This document shows positions 37,281-48,654 of a stretch of 64,000 bases of DNA, one piece after another. The notes below the pieces were generated by a model, which saw nothing but the letters and a program-made list of their open reading frames with translations, had not been told where the DNA came from and made no database searches. Position numbers and translations under genes: made by a program. The stretch's first letter is position 1. Each line of letters opens with the position of its first letter. Source of the stretch: Datnioides undecimradiatus. Its lineage: Eukaryota; Chordata; Actinopteri; Lobotiformes; Datnioididae. The stretch is taken from contig WARS01000036.1 of NCBI GenBank assembly GCA_008933995.1, positions 4,874,419 through 4,938,418 of the forward strand, in the 5' to 3' direction.

Positions 37281-39719
37281 ACACTCCCTCTCTCTCCTTC
37301 ACTGAGCCTCTCACACACACTTGCACACAAGCAAACACACTCGCACAGTCCTCATGTGAAAGTTAGAGGGTTAATGTATGTGGACATTTCAGCCAAGGGC
37401 TGCTTTATTATCATAACCATGTTTATTTCCATAGAGAACATGTCTCACTATATCTTCTCTGCACTACTTTGGAATTACTAGGAACATATACAAGTAACTA
37501 CTGTTTTCAAGGCATTAACATGGACTGAGTTTGGTGGCTTAAGATCACAGTTAAAAGTTATTCCTACAGTCTCTGGACTTTATTTATGTTTGACTAGAGG
37601 CAAGCGGAAGTCGTGCTGTAATGTATGAAACCGAGCTGCAGCTGAACTGACTCATGACTTTTCTGCTAACCTCCTAGCATACCAGGTGTACAGTGGTCTG
37701 ATTCGTGCGATCTGATTGGCTGGGAGCGTTGGCTTGACACAGCACTACAGCTCCATCCACGGAGGTTTGTGTCACGTCTCCGAGGACCCGACTGTCACTC
37801 TTTAAGAGGAGGGTAATAATAGCCGGGCGCCACAGCAAGTGGTGGCACAGGCGATTTTAAAGAAACATCAGGGAGACGGTGACATTTGAGTCTACGAGGA
37901 GAGAAACCCAAGCGCTGCAACCAATAAAGGCTCCCACCAATATTCTCACTAGGCTTAGGGGGAGAGAGACAGAAGCAGAGAGAGGGGGTGAAAGGCAAAG
38001 AGAGATGTCAGTGTTAGATGAAAATGTGTTGACCTGGTGATATTGATACTCCGCTCATAGCCCCTACAGGTGTGCGATGCCGTCAGGAAGCAGCTCTGGG
38101 TGTGGCTATCTCTATGGATAAGAGCCAAAATTGCAGACCTTATCGTTTTACAGTGTACCGAACGAGCTGCTTGGTTTACTTTGAACTGCTGACAACTGAA
38201 ATGATTCTGTATTGACTATAGAGCTATTGGGCAAATAACACACCCATACGCAGCACAGAATATATCGGTTTTAACACGTGTGGCCTTTTTTAATTTCAAA
38301 ACTGAATTTTCAAGAGTACGCCCTGAATTAGATTGTTAAAACAAAAGCTTATATCAGCTAAAAAACCTTTTTTTTTTCATCTGACAGTGGGAATGTTGTT
38401 ACTTGTTACTTTTTTTTCCTTGATTTTCTAATTTAAGAAATATTCAGCTGACAACGACCTCAAGATTAATGACCGAATTTTGATTGAGCAGATTTAGCAA
38501 GGTTAGAGCGATTTCTTTTTTTTTTTTTTTTTTTTCTTCATCATTTGAAAGACAGATCTGGAACAATCTGCTGATCAGTGTCCAAATGCTCTTGCTGGAA
38601 CCAAGCGACTAGATATGACCTATAAACGTGCCAAGGGAATAATCTTAAACGGTTAATTTATGGGACACTTACATTAGAGCGTACTGATCGGACAAGAACT
38701 TGAAAAGCAGGAAAGAGGCGTGTTGCTGAGAGAAGATTAAAAATAATTTGCCTTCTTTATCATCAGCACTGTTGTTATTACAGTTATTTACTTATGGGAT
38801 AGTTTAACTTTAATTCAAATGACTGCTACGCTTTTAAGAGTCTTTTTTACAGACACTCTAAAAAATCTGAATTGAACAGCAAAGTCTCTGAAACTCCGAA
38901 ACCAGGCACAGGAGAGCAGTTTAGTGCTGGCTCAACAGGAACTCATTTTATGCATACTGTTAGTTATAATTCAATGCAACAAATTGACTGCATAAAGTGT
39001 TTCTGGTGTTTAAGTGAATTCAGACTTCACATAAATAGCTGTGGGGCCGTTTTCTTAGTTTTTCATCAGAAGGTATTGACTGAGCAGATGCTTTGAACCA
39101 CCACAGAATGTGCTGCTAGTCTCAAGTGTCATTAGCTTCAGGGCTTTTCCAGCTAGCACCAGGTAAAGATTAGATAACAATCAGCCCTTTAATAGATACT
39201 GTTGGAGGCACTGGAGCCGTTCTTGTGCTGCGCCGTTCATCTGAAGCTAACAACAGAAGAAGAGAGAGTGGAAACCGATGTCATTTCCTCCCTGATTCCT
39301 TCTCTGTGATGTACCGCTGAGCCCAGCAAGGAACACGGCTGTTGTTAAATTACATGTAACTGTTGGCTCAAACTAGTGTCAATGTACAGCGTGCCTTTCT
39401 GTCTGTCTGTGTTTGGGTAAGCCTAACTATAATGTGAAATGACACATTTCTAGTGTGCAGTTTCAAATAAAAAACATAGTGCATTATACTGACAGGAACT
39501 GGAAAATGTATTTGATATATTTAATTATTTTTGTATTGAGAAAAGTGAGTAAACTATCATTTCAACTGCAAAATGATGTTGTATAAATATTCTCTTAATA
39601 TAATCAAGGTGCATCTGCTGGGTGTTTCATTAAAATATGTTAAAAAAAAAGTTGTGCTATGATAATATGATGTGAGCTTCTTCACTGAAATTCCCAAAGT
39701 ACAAAGGGCTTTTTGTCAG
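37281..39719. other. plain intronic DNA
   Basis: A T20 run lies at 38516-38535. The patch at 37660-37770 has an inverted CCAAT (GATTGG) near 37713. No exon or repeat family is recognised. Confidence 0.45.
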
Positions 39720-41140
39720 ATGACATTCCTTTCTTAATATACTTCAATTATTAGGAGGAGTCCTTTGTATTGAGTAGAGAGCTCCAAAAACACTGACACT
39801 GGAGGAATAACATCTGCATGTTTACTCAGGAGAAGATTCATCCCTGATAGCCTCCACGAAAATGAAGAGGGGGAGAAAAAAACAAGTGGAGGAAATTTGT
39901 GGAATCCCATCTGAGATTGCTTCCCTGATGGATTCCTTTTCCTGTCAGCTCAGACGAGAAATGAAGCCGGGGAAAATTAACTCCTGATACAGTTACGCTG
40001 AATTAGACAGAGAGGGGGAAAAAAAACCTACACACTTTTTAAGGATTCCAGCCTTGTCATTTTCAATTTTCTGCTCTTTGGACATGCTTGTATTCAGATT
40101 CCCCAACATCTATTCGCCATATCAATCCTAATTAGACAATCTGGGCCCACGAAGGATGGGAGCGGAGTTATTTGCATAATTTAATCATAAATACTCAGTG
40201 ATACATATTTCCAAATGCATTTGTACAATTATCTTTTCATCCTTGGGGCAAAAGTATTAATATGATTAGGCAATAATTCTTTAAAAAAGGGGGGAAAATA
40301 GGAAACCAGCAAGTGTGCACTCTTTTTTAAACTCCAGCTTTGGGCTATATGAAAAATTAATTAATTTCTGAGGAAAATCAATTTCTCTATGTGACCATAT
40401 TAGACAGAGCAAGGCAAGGGCTTGCATTCCTTCTCCAATCAGGAAATCTCATCTGCTCCCTCTAACTTCTGTCAGTAGCATTTAACATCCTGGTACGAGC
40501 GTCAGTGACTTCCGCCATGCTCCCTAAATGTGCTGTAATGTGAAGGAGCCCGTGAGTAAAGACAAGCAAAGGGAGCTCTGACTGGGGAGAGAGAGGGGAG
40601 CGGAAATCAGAGTGACCCAAAATCTATTGCTGGCCTGTCAGGCAATCAGTCTCCAGTGTAACATCATCAGGTAAAATCACTGTTAACAAATCTGGTTTAA
40701 TATGCAAGATAAGTCATATTGACAGATAGATTTTAAACAGCTTAAGTCTGTTGTCTATAAAAATCAAAGCTAATACCCCTTTATGGTTGGTGAACTGAGT
40801 AAAAATGGGTCATTTTAATACACTGATCAACGTGGAAAGACCTGATGTCGATGTGCGATTCTAAACTGTTTCATTTGCTGCAAGAATTAATTGGTAATTC
40901 AATAGCTGTTGCGGATCCAGTAAAGGCATGCAAATAAGATAGGAGCTTGGACAACTAATGCATCCAACAGGCAAATTAACAATACGGGCCTCTTTGCCAT
41001 GCAAATAGCCTCTAAATCCACAAATGACATTAGACAGTGTCAAACAAAGCCTCTTTAACAAGTGAAATCTGTGGTTTCCACAGTCTTGGCTCAGCGTCAT
41101 TGTAATCTGCAAAAAAACTGCTCTTAACAGAAATGAAGAA
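39720..41140. promoter_or_regulatory. candidate regulatory blocks, octamer-rich
   Basis: Nearly free of simple repeats. It contains POU octamers at 40170-40177 (plus) and at 40928-40935 and 40999-41006 (both as ATGCAAAT), the last two within the near-identical words ggcatgcaaata and gccatgcaaata. The palindrome AATTAATTAATT lies at 40355-40366. It is the strongest octamer cluster in the window. Function is inferred. Confidence 0.45.
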
Positions 41141-41999
41141 AATTAATGTTACTTTCGCCAACTGAGCTGGTGTATTTTCCTCAAAAATGTTTTAATTTGC
41201 ACTTGTTCCAGTTGAATGAATGTCAAGTCAATAAAGCAATTCTGATTTTCAAGGAGACTATTTGTTTGCTAAAAAAAAAAAAAAAACAAAACACCTTGCC
41301 GCCATCTGCCAACTGCACAGTTGACTTGAGCACATGTACTGTACCTAATCAAATTTAGCAGAGCCCCACTGAAGGATTAAAAATGTTAAAAAAAGAGAGA
41401 GAGAGAGAACTTAAAATGCTTTTTTCCCCCCTTCAATAAAGAAACAACACACAACATGAGGGCCAATTTGACTTTCAAGAAAGTACTTGAATAGATTTGG
41501 ATTTTAAACAGCTTTGTATACCGTTCTCTCTCTCTCTACCTCCCTCTCTCTCTCTCCCTCTCTCTCTAATCAGGCATCTGTCACTCTGTTTTTGAAGTTA
41601 TTATCGCCCAAGCTCCCTCTTGGATGTGGTTGCTGGGTGACGGGTATCTTAGCACCCACTCTGACTGGGAATGATTTGAATGGAATCCAGAAATCTCCCC
41701 TGAGTACCTGTAAACACATCCGTGCCTTGTAGAAAACAAATATATTATAAGAGAGCTCAGCAGAGGAGAGGAGGGAGAGAGACAAGCTGGCACCCTCAGT
41801 GGCAGCTCACACTGAGCGCTAAACAAAACAATTACCGTCATTTGCAAATATGTGTGTTTAGGCATAAACACTCTTGAAATAGGAACAAAAGAGGTGATAG
41901 CTCTCATAACACTCTCTGTCATATCAGTATCAATTAAATATATCTGTTAAAGAAAAAGTCGTACCACTGTGACCTGTCACTCGTAACGTTTCAGGGGAA
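41141..41999. other. plain intronic DNA with A and TC tracts
   Basis: An A-rich run lies at 41271-41286 and an interrupted TC tract at 41524-41567. Nothing coding is seen. Confidence 0.5.
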
Positions 42000-42083
42000 G
42001 ATCTGTTTGACTGAAACGAGCCGGGGAAAATCTATTTAAGAAGGGCATGTAAGTGAAAAGCCGTCCCATTCCCAGTGGTGGGA

Positions 42084-42159
42084 CATTGTCTGGGGCGTGT
42101 GGTTAACCTTCAAGGGTAGACAATGATTGTCAATTAACTGCTGCATTGCTGCGCCCCAG
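42084..42159. promoter_or_regulatory. SOX-like site cluster with nested inverted repeats
   Basis: CATTGTC (42084-42090) is the inverse of GACAATG (42119-42125). GACAATGATTGTC (42119-42131) is itself a palindrome around one base. CTGGGGCG (42090-42097) and CGCCCCAG (42152-42159) form an 8-bp inverted repeat around the group. ACAAT/ATTGT is the SOX core. SOX binding is inferred. Confidence 0.4.
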
Positions 42160-42335
42160 CATCGGATAGCCTGCCTCCACAAAGCAGACCAATGAGAGAT
42201 ATGCGATATCTCTGCACCGCCCCCTGTGTTATAATAACCTTTCAGAGAGTTCAAGTGTCACAAAGCAATAAGAACCTTTTCCATCCCACCACAGGGAAAA
42301 TGAAAAGGAAAACAAGTAGCTGGAGCAGGGGGCTC

Positions 42336-42355
42336 CTGGAGGGCTCCTGGAGGGC
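42336..42355. repeat. 10-bp tandem duplication
   Basis: ggctcctgga followed directly by a second copy, gggctcctgg. Confidence 0.7.
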
Positions 42356-43520
42356 CAGAGTCATAATGTAGGGGAGATTACTGAACCTGGATCAGTCTGG
42401 GAGCGAGAGTGAACACTGCTAATCTGGCACGAGAGTCCTTAAGAAAATGAAGGGGTCAAGAATGACTATATTCCTAGTATCTTTACAGATGAACTATAAT
42501 TACTAAAATACTGTGTCGCTTATTAGGCAAAGTACACATAGTTCACACACTCACTGTGGAGGTCTGCAAGAGGAATTCTCCATTATAAATTCTCACTTTT
42601 GGAAAAAATATTCCTATACTACACTTCTGACAAAACATTTAATGTGTTCAAAAAGTGTTATGCAAAAGAAGGCATGGTAGGGAACAATTTGGTCGGAGCT
42701 TGTTTGTGTCCACATCAAAACTGAAACAGCGGGGATGCAGCGGTGCTCTGTGATGCTATTCACATTCACACTGTGTGCAAAATGAGAGTAGTGTTGTTTT
42801 AACACAATAGGCCGTGGGAGGGAAAAAAACAGCATGTGAAATAGTAAGACCCATTGTACGGGAGTATTATTCACTTCATTGTTACCACTCTGCCACTGTA
42901 TAAAAAAGAGTAGTGACACTGTGGTAATAGGGCGAGATGAAAAGCTAAACTATCTCAGGCAGCAGGCTGTTGCTGTGTAACCTGAGCGGGTTAACCGGTG
43001 AACTCGGATACTTTTTCACTGACAGTAAGTCGGTGCAATCGACTTTGGAGAGGGAACTGCTTTTCACCTACAGGGCAACCTGTGTCCTGTTTACTCACAC
43101 TGATCACTTTGTCAGCGGCAATTCAATGACAGACGGTGTAAAGCGCACATCCCTGCAAATAAAATCAACTCTTTCTAAGTAACAGAAGCCTTTTATCCAA
43201 GCGGATGCCTCACTGTTCCATGATGTAATTCTCCAAATGGGGCAGGCAGGCGGGCAGGCCGGGTCTGAGTGATTGATTTCAGCCCAGCACCGGGAGTACC
43301 TGGCTGCTTTCAGAGACAATTACAGTCCTGTCCATGTGCCCGTAATAGCCCAGCACTTTAGCGTCATTAAAGCGACGCGAGGCACTGCATTATCCTTTAA
43401 CCCCATCGCTGGCCATCCCCCCATTGACAACCCGGAGAGTTCAACCACATACTTTGTCACCTGAAGCCCCACGCCAGGCTTGAGAGGAGGATCACCGGCA
43501 CGGTATGTCTTTCTCTATAG
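42356..43520. other. intronic DNA
   Basis: The patch 42950-43500 is repeat-poor apart from a GGCAGGC-rich spot at 43240-43262, and may be regulatory. No exon is seen. Confidence 0.35.
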
Positions 43521-43580
43521 AGAGAGAGAGAGGGTGGTGTTGTGGTGGCGGTGGCGGTGGCGGGGGTGGGGGTGGGGGTG
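43521..43580. repeat. GA then G-rich GGTGG/GGGGGT repeat (possible G-quadruplex)
   Basis: (AG)n is followed by GGTGGCGG units and then three GGGGGT units (43562-43579). With the adjacent GG pairs, the plus strand has enough G runs for a quadruplex. Confidence 0.75.
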
Positions 43581-45079
43581 TTCCGCTCCCTTGATGCTTT
43601 ATGTAAATGATGCTTAAGCGCCAAAGTGCACAGGTGAGTTGTTGAGACAATTGCTACTGGAATGGAAATATGGAGCTAAAGCATATTTACAAGCTCCAAA
43701 TATTGTACGGAGATGTGCGAGACTGACTGTTTTAAAGCGAGCACAAAAAAGGAAGAGGAGCTGTGCTTATCGATAGAAAAAAAAACTGTTGGCTACTAAA
43801 ATTTTAAAATTAATAAGCTACGTGAGAATAAAAAAGGTGCAGAATAATGTTTCACTGTAATAATGTTCAAAATGCTGTGCGAGCCATTTGATTCTGCCTT
43901 TTCTGACCAGGCCTAATGAGGCAATTTACAGAGCAAGAAAAGCTTTGGAGGCTCAAAATCTATTCTACAGCATCACACATGTGGAGCTTAATGCTATGTA
44001 AAAATTGTCTGTTTGCTTTGCAACTTTTGTACGTGTGTGTGTTTGTGTGTTTTTATTTTTCCTGGACTATGGAGCATGCAACTAACAGTCAAAATTAAGT
44101 TTAATCTCACACTGATAATTATCCAAAAGCCAGTATGCTTTTAAACTGAGATAACCAAGACACTTAAAGTGTTTATTGCTATTCCCTACTGATGGGAGCC
44201 TTTCCATCATATTTGCATTTCCAGCTCATTTCTGGGTAGGAGATCAATATGGAATCAATCATACTGACAGGTAAGATGGTAAATTTGACCAGGCTGAACC
44301 ATCCTGTGAGACTGAGCGATACATCAAAGCTTGGAGCAACAGGACAGCAAAAAAGGCTTTTAATCAAATATTGATCCTCACTTAAATCACTCCACATTAA
44401 AACATATGAAGCCCCAAAATATCTTATATGGTAAAATGGGTTAATGCATTAATTTTCTGTTGTTTACCTTCCTCCTTTAATATATTAATTTCCTTGTTTA
44501 ATAGAAATCAAGGATGTCTGATTAAGACATATCCTCATATGTGTGTGTGACGACTCTCCCTAGCATTTACAGTGTGAAGAACTGGCCTCATGCACTCGTT
44601 TTCAACAGGAGCCGTGTGTGTACTGTAGCCTCCTCAAGAATTGCCCTGGCAGTCAATACTGAGAAAACTACTAAAACCAAAATTTTCCCATGTCATCTAA
44701 TTATGATAATCTGGGATTGTCTTGTTTACTTTCTGAAAATCAAAGTTATCATAACTGAAATTGTATTCCCCCCCTGTAGCAAGGACATGTAACAAGGCAT
44801 AACCTAGTTTTATTCCAGAGTCATTTAAAAATAAAGTTGAGCTACAAGTTTCCTTAAATTAAGAGGAATTACAGTGAAGTATGGTTCATGAAAGATGACC
44901 GGGCTCCTGCCTCTGAAATTGTTTTTGCAGTCAACACCTCTACACCTGAACTTTATTCAACAGCACTGTGAAACTCAGCCGAGGTGTAGCCTACATTATC
45001 GATTCATTTGTTCTGAAGCAGACAGGCTATCCATCATGGCACAGCTTTGCCCTGCACGTGTTAAAAAACTTTCACTAAA
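43581..45079. other. plain AT-rich intronic DNA near exon 1
   Basis: A POU octamer ATTTGCAT lies at 44211-44218. Otherwise there is no recognisable element. Confidence 0.45.
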
Positions 45080-45344
45080 CTTTTTTCCCTGATGTTGCGC
45101 GCTGGCCTCTTCCCGTCCAACAGACATCTGCGAGCACGCTGCCCGGACGTACGCTCACGCATGTTCTCGCGCTTACACAATCTATAGCAAGCAATTATTA
45201 AATTCGCCCGGTAAGTTCATCACATCGCTTGAGCCACTTGTTTTAGAAAGGAAAAATGTCTCCCCCTTCCTTGCTCCCGCGTCTTTACGCACGGCTGTCC
45301 GTAAAGACATTTAAACCAAAATGCCGTACAGAGCCACTAACTCC

Positions 45345-45352
45345 ACTAACCT
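45345..45352 (-). other. dach1: 5' splice donor of dach1 exon 1
   Basis: Read on the minus strand the boundary is AG|GTTAGT, with the intron starting at 45350. Protein similarity to DACH1 stops exactly here: the residues read through into the intron (beginning R-L-V-E-L) no longer resemble the family. The frame closes at a stop about 40 bases into the intron. The phase leaves two bases (AG) of a split codon. Confidence 0.9.
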
Positions 45353-45901
45353 CGCGTTGGTGCAGTCGTTGTACAGAGTCTCGAAATCTTTTCTGGAGAT
45401 GAGTTTACAGCGGTTCACCCCGGGTTGGATGGCGCCGAGCCCTCTGAGGATGCGGACCTGCTCCACATTGCACACGACCGGCGTGATCTCCAGCCGCTTC
45501 AGCTTGGTGTAGACCGTGTGCAGTCCGCCGACCAGGTGCTTCAGGAACAGGTCGAAAGCCTGAGGAAGGCAGATGAGCTCGCAGCCGTCCACGGTGAAAG
45601 AAGCCACTTTGGCACCGCGCAACTCGACCATCTTGCACTCATTGTTTTGCGGTATGTTTTCAACAGGCGACGGGGTCGAGTACACGGGTTTGCTGGGGGG
45701 AAGAGCCGCGGTCGGGATGCCCGGGCTGCTGGTGGCGAGGAGCTCTGATCTGAACAGGTTCTGTCCGGGTCCGGATGGGGGGGCCAAGGATGGAGACGGT
45801 GATGAAGTTGTCGACGGCGGGGACGTCGTCGCGGAGGGAGTCGAGATCGGAGGCGGTGGGACCAGAGGAGTTGGTGGGATCAGAGCAGCCGGTACGGCCA
45901 T
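45351..45901 (-). CDS. dach1: dach1 first coding exon (dachshund homologue, partial gene)
   Basis: This exon encodes the first 183 residues of a Dachshund-family nuclear cofactor, which acts with SIX/EYA/PAX proteins and corepressors in eye, limb and kidney development. Residues 1-70 are rich in Pro, Ser and Thr. Residues about 88-183 are the Ski/Sno/Dac (Dachbox-N) domain, with CLPQAFD at 111-117 and TKLKRL at 132-137. From memory of human DACH1, the MAVPAALIPPT start, the KPVYSTPSPVEN stretch and nearly all of the domain match, so dach1 fits better than dach2. The long Gly and Ser runs of the mammalian protein between about residues 58 and 70 are absent. The ATG at 45901 has the context GACCATGG and is preceded in frame by TAG GTG ACC, so no upstream start is possible. 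The exon ends with codon bases AG before GTTAGT, and a split codon suits the Ser or Arg that follows TNA in known isoforms. The rest of the gene lies beyond position 1. A teleost-duplicated paralogue (dacha/dachb type) is the main alternative naming. Confidence 0.95.
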
Positions 45902-46250
45902 GGTCACCTACAGGAGGGGAAGAGAGTAGCCGAAGTTCAAAGTATAAAACCCAGCCTGCCGAGACACCCCTAAATGAAAGAATCCACGAGAGTTTAGCTC
46001 CTCAGATAAGTTGGGAAGTAAAAAGAGCTGCCGAGAAAAGGCGTGCTGAGTGAGGGTTTTGGGGGGGCTGAGCGGCGGGACAATGATCAAAGATAGGAGG
46101 AGGAATGACAGGAGGAAAATGAGCTGAAAAGTGCAGCTCCGCTCTGTGGATGAGTTGTTGTTGTCACACGGTACAGAGAGGGAGGAGCTAGGGGACAGTG
46201 GAAGCCTTTGAAGAACAGATAACTGGGCTTGGGCTACCACAGAAATGTTG
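45902..46250 (-). promoter_or_regulatory. dach1: dach1 5' leader and proximal promoter region
   Basis: This is the segment immediately upstream of the start codon. It should hold the 5' UTR and transcription start site, but no position can be fixed from sequence. There is no well-placed TATA box; TTTTATACTT on the minus strand at about 45944-45953 is too close to the ATG to be convincing. A stretch near 46085-46200 is rich in short purine runs. The boundaries are my inference. Confidence 0.5.
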
Positions 46251-46913
46251 CAGGTCTGTTAAACGTTGCATTGTTTATTCCACACGAGAGAGATCAGGTT
46301 GCATCTGATCATAATCACGTACAAATGTTTGTGTTTACATTGTGGTTAAAGTGAAACATGCACTCACGAGGTGCACGCGAAATATAAGTAATAAGGGTTA
46401 TTACATTCCTCGCTCCAAGAGCATTACAGATTAATTACACCTGCTGGCCAACAGTATGCAAGCCTGCTGCATCACAGCGGTCTCATTGAGAGATGATCAT
46501 CAAAAGCACCAAAAATGCTCAGAAAAACTTTTTCACTTTGTGTGTGCTAACATCCTGCAGCTGCTGCAAGTATGCTGCAAATGTAATTTTTCTGTCATCC
46601 AGGCATTAAAAGCAGTGTTTGGGGGTTTGGGGTTTTTTTGTTGTTTTGTTTTTGTTTTTGTTTTTTTTAACTTTGATTCTGATGTCTTATTTGTCATATT
46701 TTCTCACTGTGCATGTCGGCATGAGTCACTGTCCAAGGTACACCCTATCTGTGAGAAGGGAAAGAATGTCTCATTTAATTAGTCCTCTCTGATTATTATA
46801 TTTACACAGGGCAAAGTGGCTGCAGCTTTTTGTGTGAGGAGACAGCCTGACACAACATGAGGACAGAGTTGTTTTAGAGAAATTGAAGTAAGCTGTATGC
46901 AAACCAAACCACA

Positions 46914-46946
46914 GTATATATATATGCATATATATATATATATATA
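46914..46946. repeat. TA microsatellite
   Basis: (TA)n with a single GC interruption near 46926. Confidence 0.9.
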
Positions 46947-47925
46947 AAAATAAAGTAAAGCAAGTAATGAAGGCTTGACTGTAAACACTGATCTTATTAA
47001 CAAGTGTAAAAGCATCATCCCATAGAACTTGTGTCAGTAGCTTATCCCGTTTTGTCTATATGATATTCACTGCCCCTTTATTATGTAAGAATTATAGGTC
47101 AAAGTTTTCCTGTGGCAACATTAAGTGTAACTTAAGTTTCAATTCACCACTGTGAAGGAAAACTAAAACCAATATTAAGTTATAACCTACTAAAATAAAT
47201 AAATGAAAAAACATGTAAACATTGACCATAAACATGGAAACTTGTTTACTTTTTGACTTGCACGGTGATGCAACCTTAGCCACCGGAGATAATAATATAC
47301 AACCTTTAGACAGAACCAGCTTGTTCAGTAGTTATACTGTAAGTTATGATGCTGAGTACTGAAGCTTTCCACAGTTAGAACATGGACTTTCAAACTTTCC
47401 CTCTATCTCAGACTGTGCAGGAAAGAAGGATAAAGGCAGGGGGAGAGAGAGGAAGTGCACCAGTGTATCAGAGATGAGGTCAACAAGGTGTTAGGGGCAG
47501 GGCCAGGTGCAAAGCAAACCAAAAGCATTCAATTTTTATAAGGCAGCGGACTGTGTAAATGTGCAGCTGATTATCCCAATCTTTATTGATTAATTAATAG
47601 ACAGCAGCTTAGTAATTAGACTCTGACATCTTCACTAGACCAGTAAAAAACACTTAGCTTTTATGTGTTATTCAGGCTACGTGTAGAAAAACTATAAGTG
47701 AATTTATTGGATTTGCAGGAAGCTTGTTTGGAGTTTTGCAGAAATTAAAGTGATGTTTGAAAATAGTTTTCAGTCAGCACAACTGCAAGGGTTTTACCTA
47801 CTGTTCTCTTGATTCATTAGATAAAATTTGATTTGGGGTCTAATTTAGTGATGCATTGTCTTTTGTTAACACAGTTTGTTAAAGTTTTCTATCAAGACTG
47901 TCTGTTTGCTATTAGAGGCATTTGT

Positions 47926-47949
47926 GGGGGGGGGGGGGGGGGGGGGGGG
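47926..47949. repeat. 24-base poly-G run
   Basis: Uninterrupted G24 on the plus strand, the longest homopolymer in the window. The length may be uncertain because of sequencing slippage. Confidence 0.85.
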
Positions 47950-48611
47950 TAGATCAGCACCTACTGTGTATTCTTATTAGGTGGAATGAGTGTTTTGCAC
48001 ATCAAGAAGAGTGTTTCCTTATCACATTCTGCAATTTGCCTTAATATTCTGTGTATTCCTGTTGTCCTGTTGTGTCAGATCAGCTTTAAGATAAGCAGTA
48101 TGCCATTTCAAAATTATCATTCAGGGAAAGAGGTAGCTTGTAGTGTAAAATCAATAGCTGCTTAAAATTCATTGCCAGGCAATCCATTTGCCCTTTATGT
48201 TGCTAACCTTTCACTTAAATATGCACCATATTAAGATTTCATTATATACAATGAATGTCACAACAGTTTGCCCACTATTTCTCTTGTTTGCATGGGTTAA
48301 CTGCAAATCATTGTGCTTGTAATGTCTGAAAAATGACTTTCATTAACATTATGCAGGGAAAAAGGAAAATATATGAGGCCCGAGTAGCCTAATAGGTATT
48401 AAAAGGCACCGCAGGATGTGTATGATGTTTGAGATACAAAGGCCTTTCAACAGACTGGGTGGGCTGCATGTGTCTCACCCCAGTTATGAAAACACAGCTT
48501 AACACAAAAATAAAGTCTGTATACTGCTGCTGTACAGTACACCACAATACTTTGTTGATATAAGTCAGCACAAATGCATAATCACTACTGCATATAAAAA
48601 TCAGGTCTGGG

Positions 48612-48654
48612 TCTTACTAAGAAACAGGAAACAGGAAACAGCTTACTAAGAAAC
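48612..48654. repeat. direct repeat with internal 7-bp tandem
   Basis: cttactaagaaac occurs at 48612-48624 and 48642-48654, separated by tandem aggaaac units. Confidence 0.75.

Larger units (their letters stand above)
1..45350 (-). other. dach1: dach1 intron 1 (5' portion, incomplete)
   Basis: Everything downstream of the exon 1 donor on the minus strand is intron. I looked on the minus strand for the expected next exon, beginning with an S/R-R-P-G-R-P-P-K-R type motif, and did not find it, so the intron runs past position 1. No other plausible coding exon was seen on either strand. A very long first intron is usual for vertebrate DACH1. Sub-blocks are described separately. Confidence 0.8.
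45080..45960. promoter_or_regulatory. CpG island spanning dach1 exon 1
   Basis: By hand count there are about 46 CpG dinucleotides between 45361 and 45900, close to what base composition alone predicts, whereas most of the window is strongly CpG-poor. CpG density stays raised through 45085-45210, inside the start of intron 1. This is the usual signature of an unmethylated developmental-gene promoter. The exact edges are approximate. Confidence 0.75.

Noticed and set aside
42212..42230. CCGCCCCCTGTG as a CTCF-type insulator site
   Set aside because: Only the central part of the CTCF motif matches; the flanking positions do not, so I do not call it.
45311..45350. Extension of the dach1 coding frame past the donor for 13 more codons
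   Set aside because: Family similarity stops exactly at AG|GTTAGT, and the added residues resemble nothing; this is read-through into intron 1.
45573..45929. Plus-strand open frames of up to 118 codons opposite dach1 exon 1
   Set aside because: They are GC-rich antisense shadows of the real exon and have no family similarity.
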